This document shows, piece by piece, positions 15,137-23,185 of a stretch of DNA of 64,000 nt. This DNA comes from Allosediminivita pacifica (GTDB lineage: Bacteria; Pseudomonadota; Alphaproteobacteria; Rhodobacterales; Rhodobacteraceae), in NCBI RefSeq assembly GCF_003054175.1, contig NZ_QBKN01000010.1, forward strand, positions 62,001 to 126,000, in the 5' to 3' direction. The stretch's first letter is position 1. Each line of letters begins with the position of its first letter. Both the position numbers and the translations under genes were made by a program. The notes beneath the pieces are model-generated. The model ran no database searches. It was not told the origin of the DNA and was given only the letters and a program-made list of their open reading frames with translations.

Positions 15137-17733
15137 AGCTGCGCGCCGTCACCCTCGAAAACGTCCGCCGGTTCACCACGCCCGCCCGCATCGACGGGAT
15201 CGGCGACGGGCTGAACGTGCTCTGCGAGCCGAACGAACACGGCAAGTCCACGCTCTTCGACGCGATCCAGGCACTGTTCTTCAAGGCCCACGGATCGCGC
15301 GACCGCGAGGTGAAGGAGCTTCAGCCCCACGCGGGCGGCGCCCCGCAGGTGAGCGTCGAGGTCGAGACCGAACAGGGCCTGCACCGGATCACCAAGCGCT
15401 GGCTGTCCAAGCCGCTGGCCGAGGTCACCCGCGACGGGCGGCTCATCGCGCAGGCCGACGAGGCCGAGGACTGGATCGCCGGTCTGCTCAGCGGCGGGCA
15501 GTCCGGGCCCGCGGGCCTTGTCTGGGTGCGGCAGGGCATGACGCATCTGACGGCAGGCGCGAAGAAGGACCAGGAACAGGCGCTCGAGGCGCGGCGCGAC
15601 CTCATGTCCTCGGTCACCGGCGAGGTCGAGGCCATGACCGGCGGGCGGCGCATGGACATGGCCCTGACCCGCTGCACCGAGGAACTGGCCACCTATGCCA
15701 CCGCCACCGGGCGGCCCCGCGCGGGCGGCCCGTGGAAAGCGGCGCAGGAGCGGGTCGAAGAGCTGACCGCCGCGCGCGACCAGCTCTCCGAAACCGCCCG
15801 CGCCCTGCACGACGCGCTGCGCTCCCGGAACCGCAGCCGCCGCGAACTCTCTGAACTCGAAGAGCCCTCCGAGGTGCAGGCCCGGCAGGACAGGCTCGCC
15901 GAGGCGCAACAGGCCTTCGATGCCGCGCAGGGCCATGCCCGCAAGGTCGAGGAGCAGGAGCGCGCCGTCGCCGCGGCCCGGCTGGCCCGCGACCACGCCG
16001 TGTCGCGCCGCGACGCGCTGCAAGGCGCGTTGGCTGAACAGCAGGCCGCGCAGAAGGCCGTCACCGAGGCCGACGCCGCTGCAGCCGCAGCATCCGACGC
16101 GACCGAGGGTGCTGAGGAAAAGCGCAAACAAGCAACCGAGGATCTGGAAAGGGCAAAGGCCGCGCGCCAGTCCGCTGCCGAGGTGCTCCAGCGCGCGCGC
16201 CACGCACAGGCGGCCCGCGACGGAGCCGCCCGGCGCAAGGAACTTCTGTCCCGCATCGAACAGGCCGAGGCCGCGCGCAAAAATCTCGAGACTGCCCGCG
16301 CCGCCGCCCGTCACGGACCCGACGCGCAGACCCTGCGCAGGCTCGAAGACCTCGCCCAGGCGCTCGCAACCGCCCGCGCCACCCGCGACGCCGCGGCAGC
16401 GCAGCTTGTCATGCGCTACGAGGATGGCGCGGCGCAGGTGACGCTCGACGGCGCGCCCCTGCCCGACGGCACCTCCGTGGCGGCACCGCATGGCGGACGC
16501 CTCGCCCTGCCCGGTCTCGGCACGCTCGACCTGCGCCCCGGCCCCGGCGGCGCGGGCGAGGCCGAGGTGGAACAGGCGCAGAGGGCGCTGGCCGCCGCGC
16601 TCGAAAAGCTGGGGCTGCCCGATCTCGCCGCCGCCCGGACCGCCGCCGAGGCCCGGCAGGCGGCCGAGGCCGAGGCGCGCGAGGCCGCCAGTCTGCTCGA
16701 CGCCCACGCCCCCGACGGCATCGACCCGCTGCGCGAGGCGCTGGCACAGATCCCGCAGCCGCAGGAGGAAACCGACGACCTGCCGCCACTGCCCGAGGCC
16801 GAGGCGGCGCTTTCAACGGCCGACGCGACGCTGGCGGAGGCCCAGTCCGCTCAGGCCACCGCCAGCGACGGGCTTTCGGAGGCGCGCAGCCGGTCGGCCA
16901 GCACGCAGGCCGCCTTGCAGGCTGCGCAGGACCGGCTGGCCCGTGCCAAACAGGCCCTAGAAAAGCTGGGTGACACCACTGCCGAGGCGCTCGCCACCGA
17001 GGTGGCGCAGGCCGAGACCGCTCTGACGCAAGCCTCCGGGACGCTGGCGACGCTCAGGGAACAGGCCCCCGACCTCGCCAGCGCCGAGGCCCACCTGAAG
17101 CGGGCAAAGTCCGCCGAGGAAAACGCCCGCAGTGCCATCGCCCGCCTGCGCCCCGAGATCGCGGCGCTGGATGAGCGCATCCGGCAGGGCGCGGGCGAGG
17201 CCGTCGAGGAGCGGCTGGCCGAGACCGAGCAGGAACTCACCGCCGCGCAGGCCGACCTCGACCGGATCGAACACGAGGTGGCGCTTCTGAACCGCCTGAA
17301 GGAAGCGCTGGAAAGCGCCCGCGCGTCGGCGCGCGAAAGCTACTTCGCGCCCATCGCGGCGGAGCTGAAGCCGCTCTTGCAATTGCTCTGGCCCGAGGCC
17401 GAACTTACCTGGGAGGACGCCGCGCTGCTGCCCGAAGCGCTGGTCCGCGACGGTCAGGAGGAACCCATCCGCATCCTATCGGGCGGCACGCAGGAACAGG
17501 TGGCCCTGCTGACGCGCCTCGCCTTTGCCCGGATGCTGGCCCGCGACGGGCGCCACGCGCCGGTGATCCTCGACGACGCGCTGGTCTTCACCGACGACGA
17601 CCGGATCGAGCGGATGTTCGACGCGCTGCACCGGCAGGCGGGCGACCTGCAGATCCTCGTGCTGACCTGCCGCCAGCGCGCCTTCCGCGATCTCGGCGGC
17701 CGCGCCCTGCGGCTGGAGAGCGTGGAAGGCTAG
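15133..17733 (+). CDS. SbcC/YhaN-like SMC-type ATPase
   Basis: The 866-aa protein has an N-terminal Walker A of the form CEPNEHGKST, where the first Gly of the usual GPNEAGKST is replaced by Glu-Pro spacing. A very long Ala/Glu/Arg-rich coiled coil follows (residues about 190-740). The C-terminal half-ATPase has the signature LSGGTQEQV and Walker B PVILDDAL with the D-loop after it. No zinc-hook CxxC is visible in the coiled coil, as in YhaN-type proteins. Start overlaps the nuclease stop codon (ATGA at 15133). Its function is inferred to be DNA end processing or break repair with its partner. Confidence 0.85.
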   Translation: MKLRAVTLENVRRFTTPARIDGIGDGLNVLCEPNEHGKSTLFDAIQALFFKAHGSRDREVKELQPHAGGAPQVSVEVETEQGLHRITKRWLSKPLAEVTRDGRLIAQADEAEDWIAGLLSGGQSGPAGLVWVRQGMTHLTAGAKKDQEQALEARRDLMSSVTGEVEAMTGGRRMDMALTRCTEELATYATATGRPRAGGPWKAAQERVEELTAARDQLSETARALHDALRSRNRSRRELSELEEPSEVQARQDRLAEAQQAFDAAQGHARKVEEQERAVAAARLARDHAVSRRDALQGALAEQQAAQKAVTEADAAAAAASDATEGAEEKRKQATEDLERAKAARQSAAEVLQRARHAQAARDGAARRKELLSRIEQAEAARKNLETARAAARHGPDAQTLRRLEDLAQALATARATRDAAAAQLVMRYEDGAAQVTLDGAPLPDGTSVAAPHGGRLALPGLGTLDLRPGPGGAGEAEVEQAQRALAAALEKLGLPDLAAARTAAEARQAAEAEAREAASLLDAHAPDGIDPLREALAQIPQPQEETDDLPPLPEAEAALSTADATLAEAQSAQATASDGLSEARSRSASTQAALQAAQDRLARAKQALEKLGDTTAEALATEVAQAETALTQASGTLATLREQAPDLASAEAHLKRAKSAEENARSAIARLRPEIAALDERIRQGAGEAVEERLAETEQELTAAQADLDRIEHEVALLNRLKEALESARASARESYFAPIAAELKPLLQLLWPEAELTWEDAALLPEALVRDGQEEPIRILSGGTQEQVALLTRLAFARMLARDGRHAPVILDDALVFTDDDRIERMFDALHRQAGDLQILVLTCRQRAFRDLGGRALRLESVEG

Positions 17734-17741
17734 AGGCGGTG

Positions 17742-17880
17742 TCGGGCAAGCGGCGGCCCGTGGGATGGCGCCTCGACCTCGGAGGTCGCCGCTTTATTCC
17801 GGCCAGATCCGACCGCCCTTCGAGCGGGACGCTTCCTTGCCAAAGCGCCAGCCCGCGGGAACGGGCCGGCGCTTGCCCGG
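17742..17880. repeat. 139-bp intergenic element with 19-bp terminal inverted repeats, copy C
   Basis: The left arm (17742-17760) and right arm (17862-17880) are inverted repeats with two mismatches in 19. The right arm also closes a local hairpin, GCGCCAGCCCG (17845-17855) with CGGGCCGGCGC (17862-17872). A GTTCCGGGC segment follows. The element fills the gap between two convergent genes and shares its layout with the copies at 19636-19773 and 53609-53748. Confidence 0.75.
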
Positions 17881-17913
17881 CGGCGCTGCACGCCTTGTTC
17901 CGGGCAAGGGGGT

Positions 17914-18681
17914 CTACCGCGGTGCCATCCGGATCGCCCCGTCGAGGCGGATGACCTCGCCGTTGAGCATCGGGTTCTCGACGATGTGGCGCACGAGCGC
18001 CGCGAATTCCGCCGGATCCCCCAGCCGCTGCGGGAACGGGACCTGCTTGCCGAGGCTGTCCTGCGCCTCCTGCGACAGCCCCTCCATGAGCGGCGTCAGG
18101 AACAGCCCCGGCGCCACTGTGCAGACCCGGATGCCGTGCTGGGCCAGGTCGCGCGCCATGGGCACTGTCATCCCAACGACGCCCCCCTTGGAGGCTGAGT
18201 AGGCCACCTGCCCCACCTGCCCCTCGAAGGCCGCGACCGATGCGGTGTTCACGATCACCCCCTTATTGCCGTCCGCGTCCAGCGGCTCCTGCGCGGCCAT
18301 GATAGCGGCGGCGCGGCTGGCGATGTGGAAGGTGCCCATGAGGTTCACACGCAAGGTCTTCTCAAAGAGCGCCGCGTCATGCGGCGCCCCGCGCGACACG
18401 GTCTTGGCCGCGGGCCCGATCCCCGCACAGCTCACCGCCACATGCAGCCCGCCGTCGCGCTCGGCCACGCGCGCGAGCGCCGCGCCCACGGCCTCGGCAT
18501 CGCTCACGTCGACCTCCTCGAAATGCCCGCCGAGCTCGGCGGCAAGCGCCTCGCCCTTCTCGGCGCTCAGGTCGAAGAGGGTGACGGTGGCTCCGGCCTC
18601 GGCCAGCGCCCGCGCCGTGGCGGCACCAAGCCCCGAGGCCCCGCCGCTCACCGCGGCCACGATCCCCTTGCGAATGTCCAT
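17914..18681 (-). CDS. short-chain dehydrogenase (HSD17B10-like 3-hydroxyacyl-CoA dehydrogenase)
   Basis: This 255-aa Rossmann oxidoreductase has the cofactor motif GGASGLG, the NAG-equivalent SCAG, and the catalytic YSASK. The C-terminal block GEVIRLDGAIRMAPR is characteristic of type-II 3-hydroxyacyl-CoA dehydrogenases (HSD17B10 group), which act in isoleucine or fatty acid breakdown. The ATG at 18681 follows GGGGAGGAGACCGTC. It is 69 bp downstream of the FAH-family gene start region on the same strand and may be co-transcribed with its neighbour. Substrate assignment is family-level only. Confidence 0.82.
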   Translation of the reverse strand: MDIRKGIVAAVSGGASGLGAATARALAEAGATVTLFDLSAEKGEALAAELGGHFEEVDVSDAEAVGAALARVAERDGGLHVAVSCAGIGPAAKTVSRGAPHDAALFEKTLRVNLMGTFHIASRAAAIMAAQEPLDADGNKGVIVNTASVAAFEGQVGQVAYSASKGGVVGMTVPMARDLAQHGIRVCTVAPGLFLTPLMEGLSQEAQDSLGKQVPFPQRLGDPAEFAALVRHIVENPMLNGEVIRLDGAIRMAPR

Positions 18682-18750
18682 GACGGTCTCCTCCCCGCAC
18701 TGTTTGTCTCCGAAGAAACAAAACCTCAAAGGCAGGAGCCCCGCAAGCCC

Positions 18751-19434
18751 TCAGCGTGCGGTCAGCGTCAGCTCCACCGGCGCGCAGCCGTCCACGGTGC
18801 CGTAAAGCACGTCGCCCGGCACCGTCGGGCCGACGCCCGAGGGCGTGCCCGTCATGATCACGTCACCCGCCTTGAGCGAATAGAGCCCCGAGAGGTGCTG
18901 GATCAGCGGGACGACCGACCAGATCATGTCTGAGAGCATGCCCTCCTGCCGCAACTCGCCATTCACGGTGAGAGCGATGCGCTGGTCCGTGACCTCGCCG
19001 AAGCGCGACCCGCGGGTGATCGCCCCGATCACCGCCGAGCCCTCCGAATCCTTGCCCATGTCCCAGGGTCGCGCGGTCTTCTTCGCCTCGGCTTGCAGAT
19101 CGCGGCGGGTCATGTCTAGCCCGACCGCATAGCCCAGAACCGCGTCCATTTCGGAGCCCCGAGACACCGGACCGTCGAGCGCGACGACGAATTCCACCTC
19201 GTGGTGGTAGTCGCGCGTGGTCTTCGGGTAGCGCAGCATGGACCCGGACCGGGCCAGGTGATGACAGGACTTGGTGAAGTAGAAGGGCTGCTCGCGGTCC
19301 ACCTCGCTGCCCATCTCTGTAGCGTGGGCGGCGTAGTTGCGCCCGACACAAAAGATCCGGCCCACCGGGTAGACCTTGTCCTCCCCCACGATCGGAAGCC
19401 AGGGCTGGGGTCGCGGATCGAACAGATATTCCAT
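18751..19434 (-). CDS. fumarylacetoacetate hydrolase-family protein
   Basis: The 227-aa protein matches the FAH superfamily: CVGRNYAAHATEMG near the N terminus, HHEVEFVVAL with metal-binding His/Glu, KDSEGSAVIG, and the C-terminal GDVIMTGTPSGVGP. It is close to the small family members annotated as acylpyruvases or fumarylpyruvate hydrolases, the latter acting in gentisate breakdown. The ATG at 19434 follows CGGAGGATTC. No other ring-cleavage gene is adjacent, so the pathway is open. Confidence 0.85.
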   Translation of the reverse strand: MEYLFDPRPQPWLPIVGEDKVYPVGRIFCVGRNYAAHATEMGSEVDREQPFYFTKSCHHLARSGSMLRYPKTTRDYHHEVEFVVALDGPVSRGSEMDAVLGYAVGLDMTRRDLQAEAKKTARPWDMGKDSEGSAVIGAITRGSRFGEVTDQRIALTVNGELRQEGMLSDMIWSVVPLIQHLSGLYSLKAGDVIMTGTPSGVGPTVPGDVLYGTVDGCAPVELTLTAR

Positions 19435-19635
19435 GAATCCTCCGGGATCGGGTCTTTTGTTTCGCTGGGATTTCAAACGGGATGACCGGAAGACGCAAGG
19501 GGGCGGGGATGCTGGGCACCTATGCGTGGGGCTCATGGCTCGGGGAACGCTCGCCGCAGCCAACGTCATCCTGCGCCCAGGTCTCCAAAATCGGGCGACG
19601 CCGCTCCCCGCCCGGAACAAGGGGCGTCAGCCCCG

Positions 19636-19773
19636 CCGGGCGAGCGCCGGACCGTCCCCGCGGTCCGGCGCTTTTGAAATCGGGCGCGGCGTTCAACTGT
19701 CTTCCGGGTTGGCGAGAATAAAGTGCCCACCCCAGAACTCGCAGCACCAAACTACGGTCCGACGCGCGCCCGG
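19636..19773. repeat. 138-bp intergenic element with 19-bp terminal inverted repeats, copy D (reverse orientation)
   Basis: The arms at 19636-19654 and 19755-19773 are inverted repeats with two mismatches in 19. A perfect 11-bp hairpin, GCGCCGGACCG (19644-19654) with CGGTCCGGCGC (19661-19671), lies at the left end, so this copy is inverted relative to those at 17742 and 53609. A second hairpin of the CCGGAACAAGGGGC...GCCCCGCCGG type flanks it at about 19606-19640. It occupies most of the 364-bp gap between the FAH-family and ppx genes; nothing else was recognised there. Confidence 0.75.
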
Positions 19774-19798
19774 CTCGCCCCGGAACGCTCTGCATTTT

Positions 19799-20911
19799 CT
19801 AAAGCGGCCCGTCCTCGAGCACCCCGTCCGCCGACATCTGGGCATAAAGCAGACCCTCGCGCAGGCCTCGATCGGCGACCGACAGGCGGTCCGTGGGCCA
19901 GAGCCGCAGCAGCGCCTGCAGGATTGCGCTGCCCGACATGATGAGCGCGTGCCGGTCCGTTCCGATCCGCGGATCGCGGCGGCGACCCTCGGGGCCAAGC
20001 TCAAGGTAGCGCTGGATCACCGCCTCGATCTGATCCGAGGTCATGCGCAGCCCGTCCACCTTGGTCCGGTCATAGCGCTTCAGACCGAGGTGGCTCGCCG
20101 CCACGGTCGTGACCGTGCCGCTGGTGCCCACGATCTGGAAGCCCTCGCGCGCCTGTTCGTCCTTGTAGGGCGCGAACTCGGCGAGGTTCTCCTCGAAGAA
20201 CCAGCTCATCAGCGCATAGCGCGCGGCGTCATCCTCCACGTCGGAAAACTGATCGCGTAGCGTCGCCACACCAAGCGGTACGCTGATCCAGTCCACCACC
20301 TTGGCGGTCGGAAAGGGCGTGTCCGGCGGGTGAAAGCCTGCGTGAAGCCGCATGATGGCCCGGGGCCTGTCGCGCATGGGCACACGGCTGAGATCGATCC
20401 AGACAAGCTCGGTCGAACCGCCGCCGATGTCGACCACCAGCAACTGCTCAGTCTTGGTCGAAACCAGTGGCGCGCAGGAGATCACCGCAAGCCGCGCCTC
20501 CTCCTCGGGCTGGATGATCTCCAGCTTGAGGCCGGTCTCGCGCCGGACATGCCGGATGAAGTCGCGCGCGTTCTGGGCCCTGCGGCAGGCCTCGGTCGCG
20601 ACAAGGCGCATCCGTGTCACCTTGTGGCGGTTGATTTTCTGGCCACAGACACGGATGGCACTGACCGCGCGCGCCATGGAGGCACGCGACAATCGTCCGT
20701 GCCGCTCGAGCCCCTGCCCGAGCTGCACGGATTTCGAGAACGAATCCACCACGTGGAACTGACTGCCCTTGGGCTGGGCAATCAGCATGCGGCAGCTGTT
20801 CGTGCCCAGATCCAGCGCGGCATACAGCGCACTGGAATCGGGCGGAGGCGGCGCGGTGCTCTCGACCGGTTTCGGGAAAGCGCCCGCACCTCTGGGACGC
20901 TTTGGCGCCAT
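19799..20911 (-). CDS. Ppx/GppA exopolyphosphatase/pentaphosphate phosphatase family protein
   Basis: The 370-aa protein has the actin-like ATPase motifs of the Ppx/GppA family: ALDLGTNSCRMLI near the N terminus, the VVDIGGGSTELVWID phosphate-binding loop, and GTSGTVTTVAA. Family members hydrolyse polyphosphate or convert pppGpp to ppGpp. At 370 residues it lacks the C-terminal HD-like domain of long Ppx proteins. The ATG at 20911 precedes an Ala/Pro-rich leader of about 25 residues. In related genomes this gene often precedes rlmE; here rlmE is 39 kb away. Confidence 0.88.
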   Translation of the reverse strand: MAPKRPRGAGAFPKPVESTAPPPPDSSALYAALDLGTNSCRMLIAQPKGSQFHVVDSFSKSVQLGQGLERHGRLSRASMARAVSAIRVCGQKINRHKVTRMRLVATEACRRAQNARDFIRHVRRETGLKLEIIQPEEEARLAVISCAPLVSTKTEQLLVVDIGGGSTELVWIDLSRVPMRDRPRAIMRLHAGFHPPDTPFPTAKVVDWISVPLGVATLRDQFSDVEDDAARYALMSWFFEENLAEFAPYKDEQAREGFQIVGTSGTVTTVAASHLGLKRYDRTKVDGLRMTSDQIEAVIQRYLELGPEGRRRDPRIGTDRHALIMSGSAILQALLRLWPTDRLSVADRGLREGLLYAQMSADGVLEDGPL

Positions 20912-21259
20912 GATCCGAGCGCCTTTTTCCGATATTTCAAGTTGTCTCCACCCTAGGGCAGACCGGAGGTGTCGCGCAAGGGTCACATCCCCGGCGTTAA
21001 GCTCCCGAAAGGCGAAGAAAAATCTCTCCCGGCACTTGCCTTTACAGCGGTTCGCGCGCTGCCAATCAGACGACTCGGATGACATGAATTCGGCGCATTA
21101 TCATCATGGAAATTATGAGCCATGTTTCCGGTTGGCCGCGCCCGCCCCCCGGCCTACCCTGCGCCCTGCCGCAAAGGGGCCGGGACAAGTCGGAATGCGA
21201 CGCCGCCATCATCACCCGTCCCGATAAAGAGGCCCGAAGGAACGGAGGAATCAGGCATC
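20912..21259. other. 348-bp divergent intergenic region
   Basis: The region separates the minus-strand ppx-family gene from the plus-strand one-carbon operon and must hold promoters for both. An AT-rich stretch around 21085-21125 (GAATTCGGCGCATTATCATCATGG) lies roughly 140-175 bp before the operon start. I looked for SAM-II, SAH and cobalamin riboswitch consensus segments, which would fit a methionine operon, and saw none. Confidence 0.4.
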
Positions 21260-21556
21260 ATGCCCGACGTCACCATCGTCTACTGGCGCGACATCCCGGC
21301 CCAGGTCATCGTCGGCAAGGGCCGCCGGGGCCACAAGATGCCCCTGCCCGAACGCTTCGAGCAGGCCATCGACCGGGCCGCCATGAAGGTGGGAGCGTCC
21401 GACACCGATGCCTACCTCGCCGAATGGCGCAAGGCCGCGCCCTATTCGGTCGAGGGCGATCCGTCCGAGGTTGCCGCGCAGGAAGCCGCGCGGATCGATG
21501 CGGAATTCGATCGCGACCGCCTCAAGGCGCTGATCGACAACGACGGCCGGGCATGA
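21260..21556 (+). CDS. virulence-factor (PF13769-type) small protein
   Basis: This 98-aa protein begins VTIVYWRDIPAQVIVGKG and is related to the small alphaproteobacterial family named virulence factor, whose function is unknown. Charged residues are frequent and there is no signal or membrane segment. The ATG at 21260 follows GGAGGAATCAGGCATC. The stop codon overlaps a possible ATG of the MTHFR-like gene. As the first gene of a four-gene operon with MTHFR-like, HAD and methyl-THF methyltransferase genes, it is more likely an accessory to one-carbon/methionine metabolism than a virulence factor; this is inference from gene order. Confidence 0.75.
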   Translation: MPDVTIVYWRDIPAQVIVGKGRRGHKMPLPERFEQAIDRAAMKVGASDTDAYLAEWRKAAPYSVEGDPSEVAAQEAARIDAEFDRDRLKALIDNDGRA

Positions 21557-21585
21557 CACCACCCCGCGCCCTCTGGGAGAAGATG

Positions 21586-22518
21586 ATGGCTCTGCTCAAT
21601 TTCCGGAAAACCGGGGCCGCGCGCCCCGCGGGTGCCTCGCTCGAACCCTTCCTCGAGGGATACTCCATCGAGGTCATGCCGCGCACGGCTTCGAAGATCG
21701 AGGATTTCCGCGCGCTCCTGCCCGAGGGCACCCGCGTCTACATCGCCCACATCGAGGGCACCCCGATCGAGGAGATGGTCGATACGGCCAAGCGCCTCGC
21801 CGACGCGGGCTACCCGGTCATGCCGCACTTCCCCGCGCGCATCATCAAGGACAAGGCGGTGCTCGCCGACTGGATCTCCCGCTACCAGGGCGAAGCCGGG
21901 ATCGACCAGGCGCTGCTGCTCGCCGGTGGCGTGGCTCGGCCGCACGGCGACTTCCACAGCTCCATGCAGCTGCTCGAAACCGGTCTCTTCGACAAGGCGG
22001 GCTTCAAGCGCCTGCACGTGGCTGGCCACCCCGAGGGCAACCGCGACATCGACCCCGACGGCAGCCACGCACAGGTCAACGACGCGCTGACCTGGAAGCA
22101 GGATTTCTCGACCCGCACCGATGCCCAAATGGCGCTGGTCACCCAGTTCGCCTTCGACGCCGATCCGATCATCGCCTGGTGCGACCGCCTGCGCGACCAG
22201 GGCATCACCCTGCCCGTCCACATCGGCATCGCCGGCCCCGCCAAGCTGCAGACGCTGATCAAGTTTGCCATAGCCTGCGGCGTTGGCCCCTCGGTGAAGG
22301 TCCTGCAGAAACGCGCCATGGACGTGAGCAAGCTGCTCATGCCCTACGAGCCGACCGAGGTGCTGGAAAAGCTCGCCGCCCACAAGGCCACCAACCCCGA
22401 CTTCCAGATCGACCAGGTCCATTTCTTCCCGCTGGGCGGGATCAAGGCCACGGCCGAATGGGCGCGCGACAACGGCGGCGCCTCTGGCCTGCCGGCCGCG
22501 GCACGGGCTGTCGGCTGA
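21586..22518 (+). CDS. methylenetetrahydrofolate reductase-like protein
   Basis: The 310-aa protein resembles the MetF-type TIM barrel, with segments EVMPRTASKIEDFRALLPEGTRVYIAHIEG near the N terminus read in parts, LLAGGVARPHGDF, HVAGHPEGNRDI and QFAFDADPI. MTHFR reduces 5,10-methylene-THF to 5-methyl-THF. Sequence around the flavin site is divergent, so it may not be a canonical MetF. The ATG at 21586 has GGGAGA 5 nt upstream; the ATG at 21553 overlaps the previous stop but has no Shine-Dalgarno. It sits with a methyl-THF methyltransferase, which uses its product. Confidence 0.78.
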   Translation: MALLNFRKTGAARPAGASLEPFLEGYSIEVMPRTASKIEDFRALLPEGTRVYIAHIEGTPIEEMVDTAKRLADAGYPVMPHFPARIIKDKAVLADWISRYQGEAGIDQALLLAGGVARPHGDFHSSMQLLETGLFDKAGFKRLHVAGHPEGNRDIDPDGSHAQVNDALTWKQDFSTRTDAQMALVTQFAFDADPIIAWCDRLRDQGITLPVHIGIAGPAKLQTLIKFAIACGVGPSVKVLQKRAMDVSKLLMPYEPTEVLEKLAAHKATNPDFQIDQVHFFPLGGIKATAEWARDNGGASGLPAAARAVG

Positions 22519-22522
22519 CCTC

Positions 22523-23185
22523 GTGACACGCGCACTCCTCTTCGACCTGGACGGCACGCTGCTCAAGTCCGATCCGCTGCACATGCAGGTTTTCTCGGAC
22601 ATGTTCGCCGAACGCGGCATGACCCTCACCGAAGAGGACTACGCCCGCCGCATCCACGGACGCCACAACTCCGAGAGCTTCCCCGAGCTCTTCCCCGGCG
22701 AGGACCCCGTGGCCCTCGCCGACGAAAAGGAAGCCCGCTTCCGCGACATGCTCTCGGGCGGCTTCCCGCCCATGCCCGGCGCGACCGCACTGCTCGACCG
22801 TGCGGCGCGCGAAGGCTGGGGCCTTGCCGTGGTGACCAATGCACCAAGGCTGAACGCGCTCCACATGCTGCGCGCCATCGGTCTCGAACAGCGCTTCGGG
22901 GCCCTCGTCATCGGTGACGAATGCGCCCGCGCCAAGCCCGACCCGATGCCCTACCAGCAGGCCATGCAGGCCCTCGGCGTCACGCCGAACCACGCCGTGG
23001 CCTTCGAGGACAGCGGCTCGGGCCTGCGCGCGGCGCGCAGCTCCGGCGCCTTCACCGTGGGCGTCCGCTCCGCCGAAGACGATTTCGCCCTGCGCAACAA
23101 GGGCGCCCAGATCACCATCGAAGACTTTGAAGACCCGGCACTCGAGAGCATACTCGAGCGCCTGACAGGAGAGGCACAGACATGA
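22523..23185 (+). CDS. HAD-superfamily phosphatase (phosphoglycolate phosphatase/beta-PGM-like)
   Basis: This 220-aa HAD hydrolase shows motif I FDLDGTL, motif II VVTNAP, and motif III/IV K-P-D-P followed by AFEDSGSGLRAA. The cap is of the alpha-helical type inserted after motif I. Translation starts at GTG, 4 nt after the preceding stop, and the stop overlaps the next start as ATGA, so it is tightly coupled in the operon. The substrate is unknown. A phosphatase in a one-carbon operon could remove a damaged or side-product phosphate. Confidence 0.85.
   Translation: MTRALLFDLDGTLLKSDPLHMQVFSDMFAERGMTLTEEDYARRIHGRHNSESFPELFPGEDPVALADEKEARFRDMLSGGFPPMPGATALLDRAAREGWGLAVVTNAPRLNALHMLRAIGLEQRFGALVIGDECARAKPDPMPYQQAMQALGVTPNHAVAFEDSGSGLRAARSSGAFTVGVRSAEDDFALRNKGAQITIEDFEDPALESILERLTGEAQT

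Noticed and set aside
20912-21259. SAM or cobalamin riboswitch before the one-carbon operon
   Set aside because: No conserved riboswitch segment of these classes could be found by eye.
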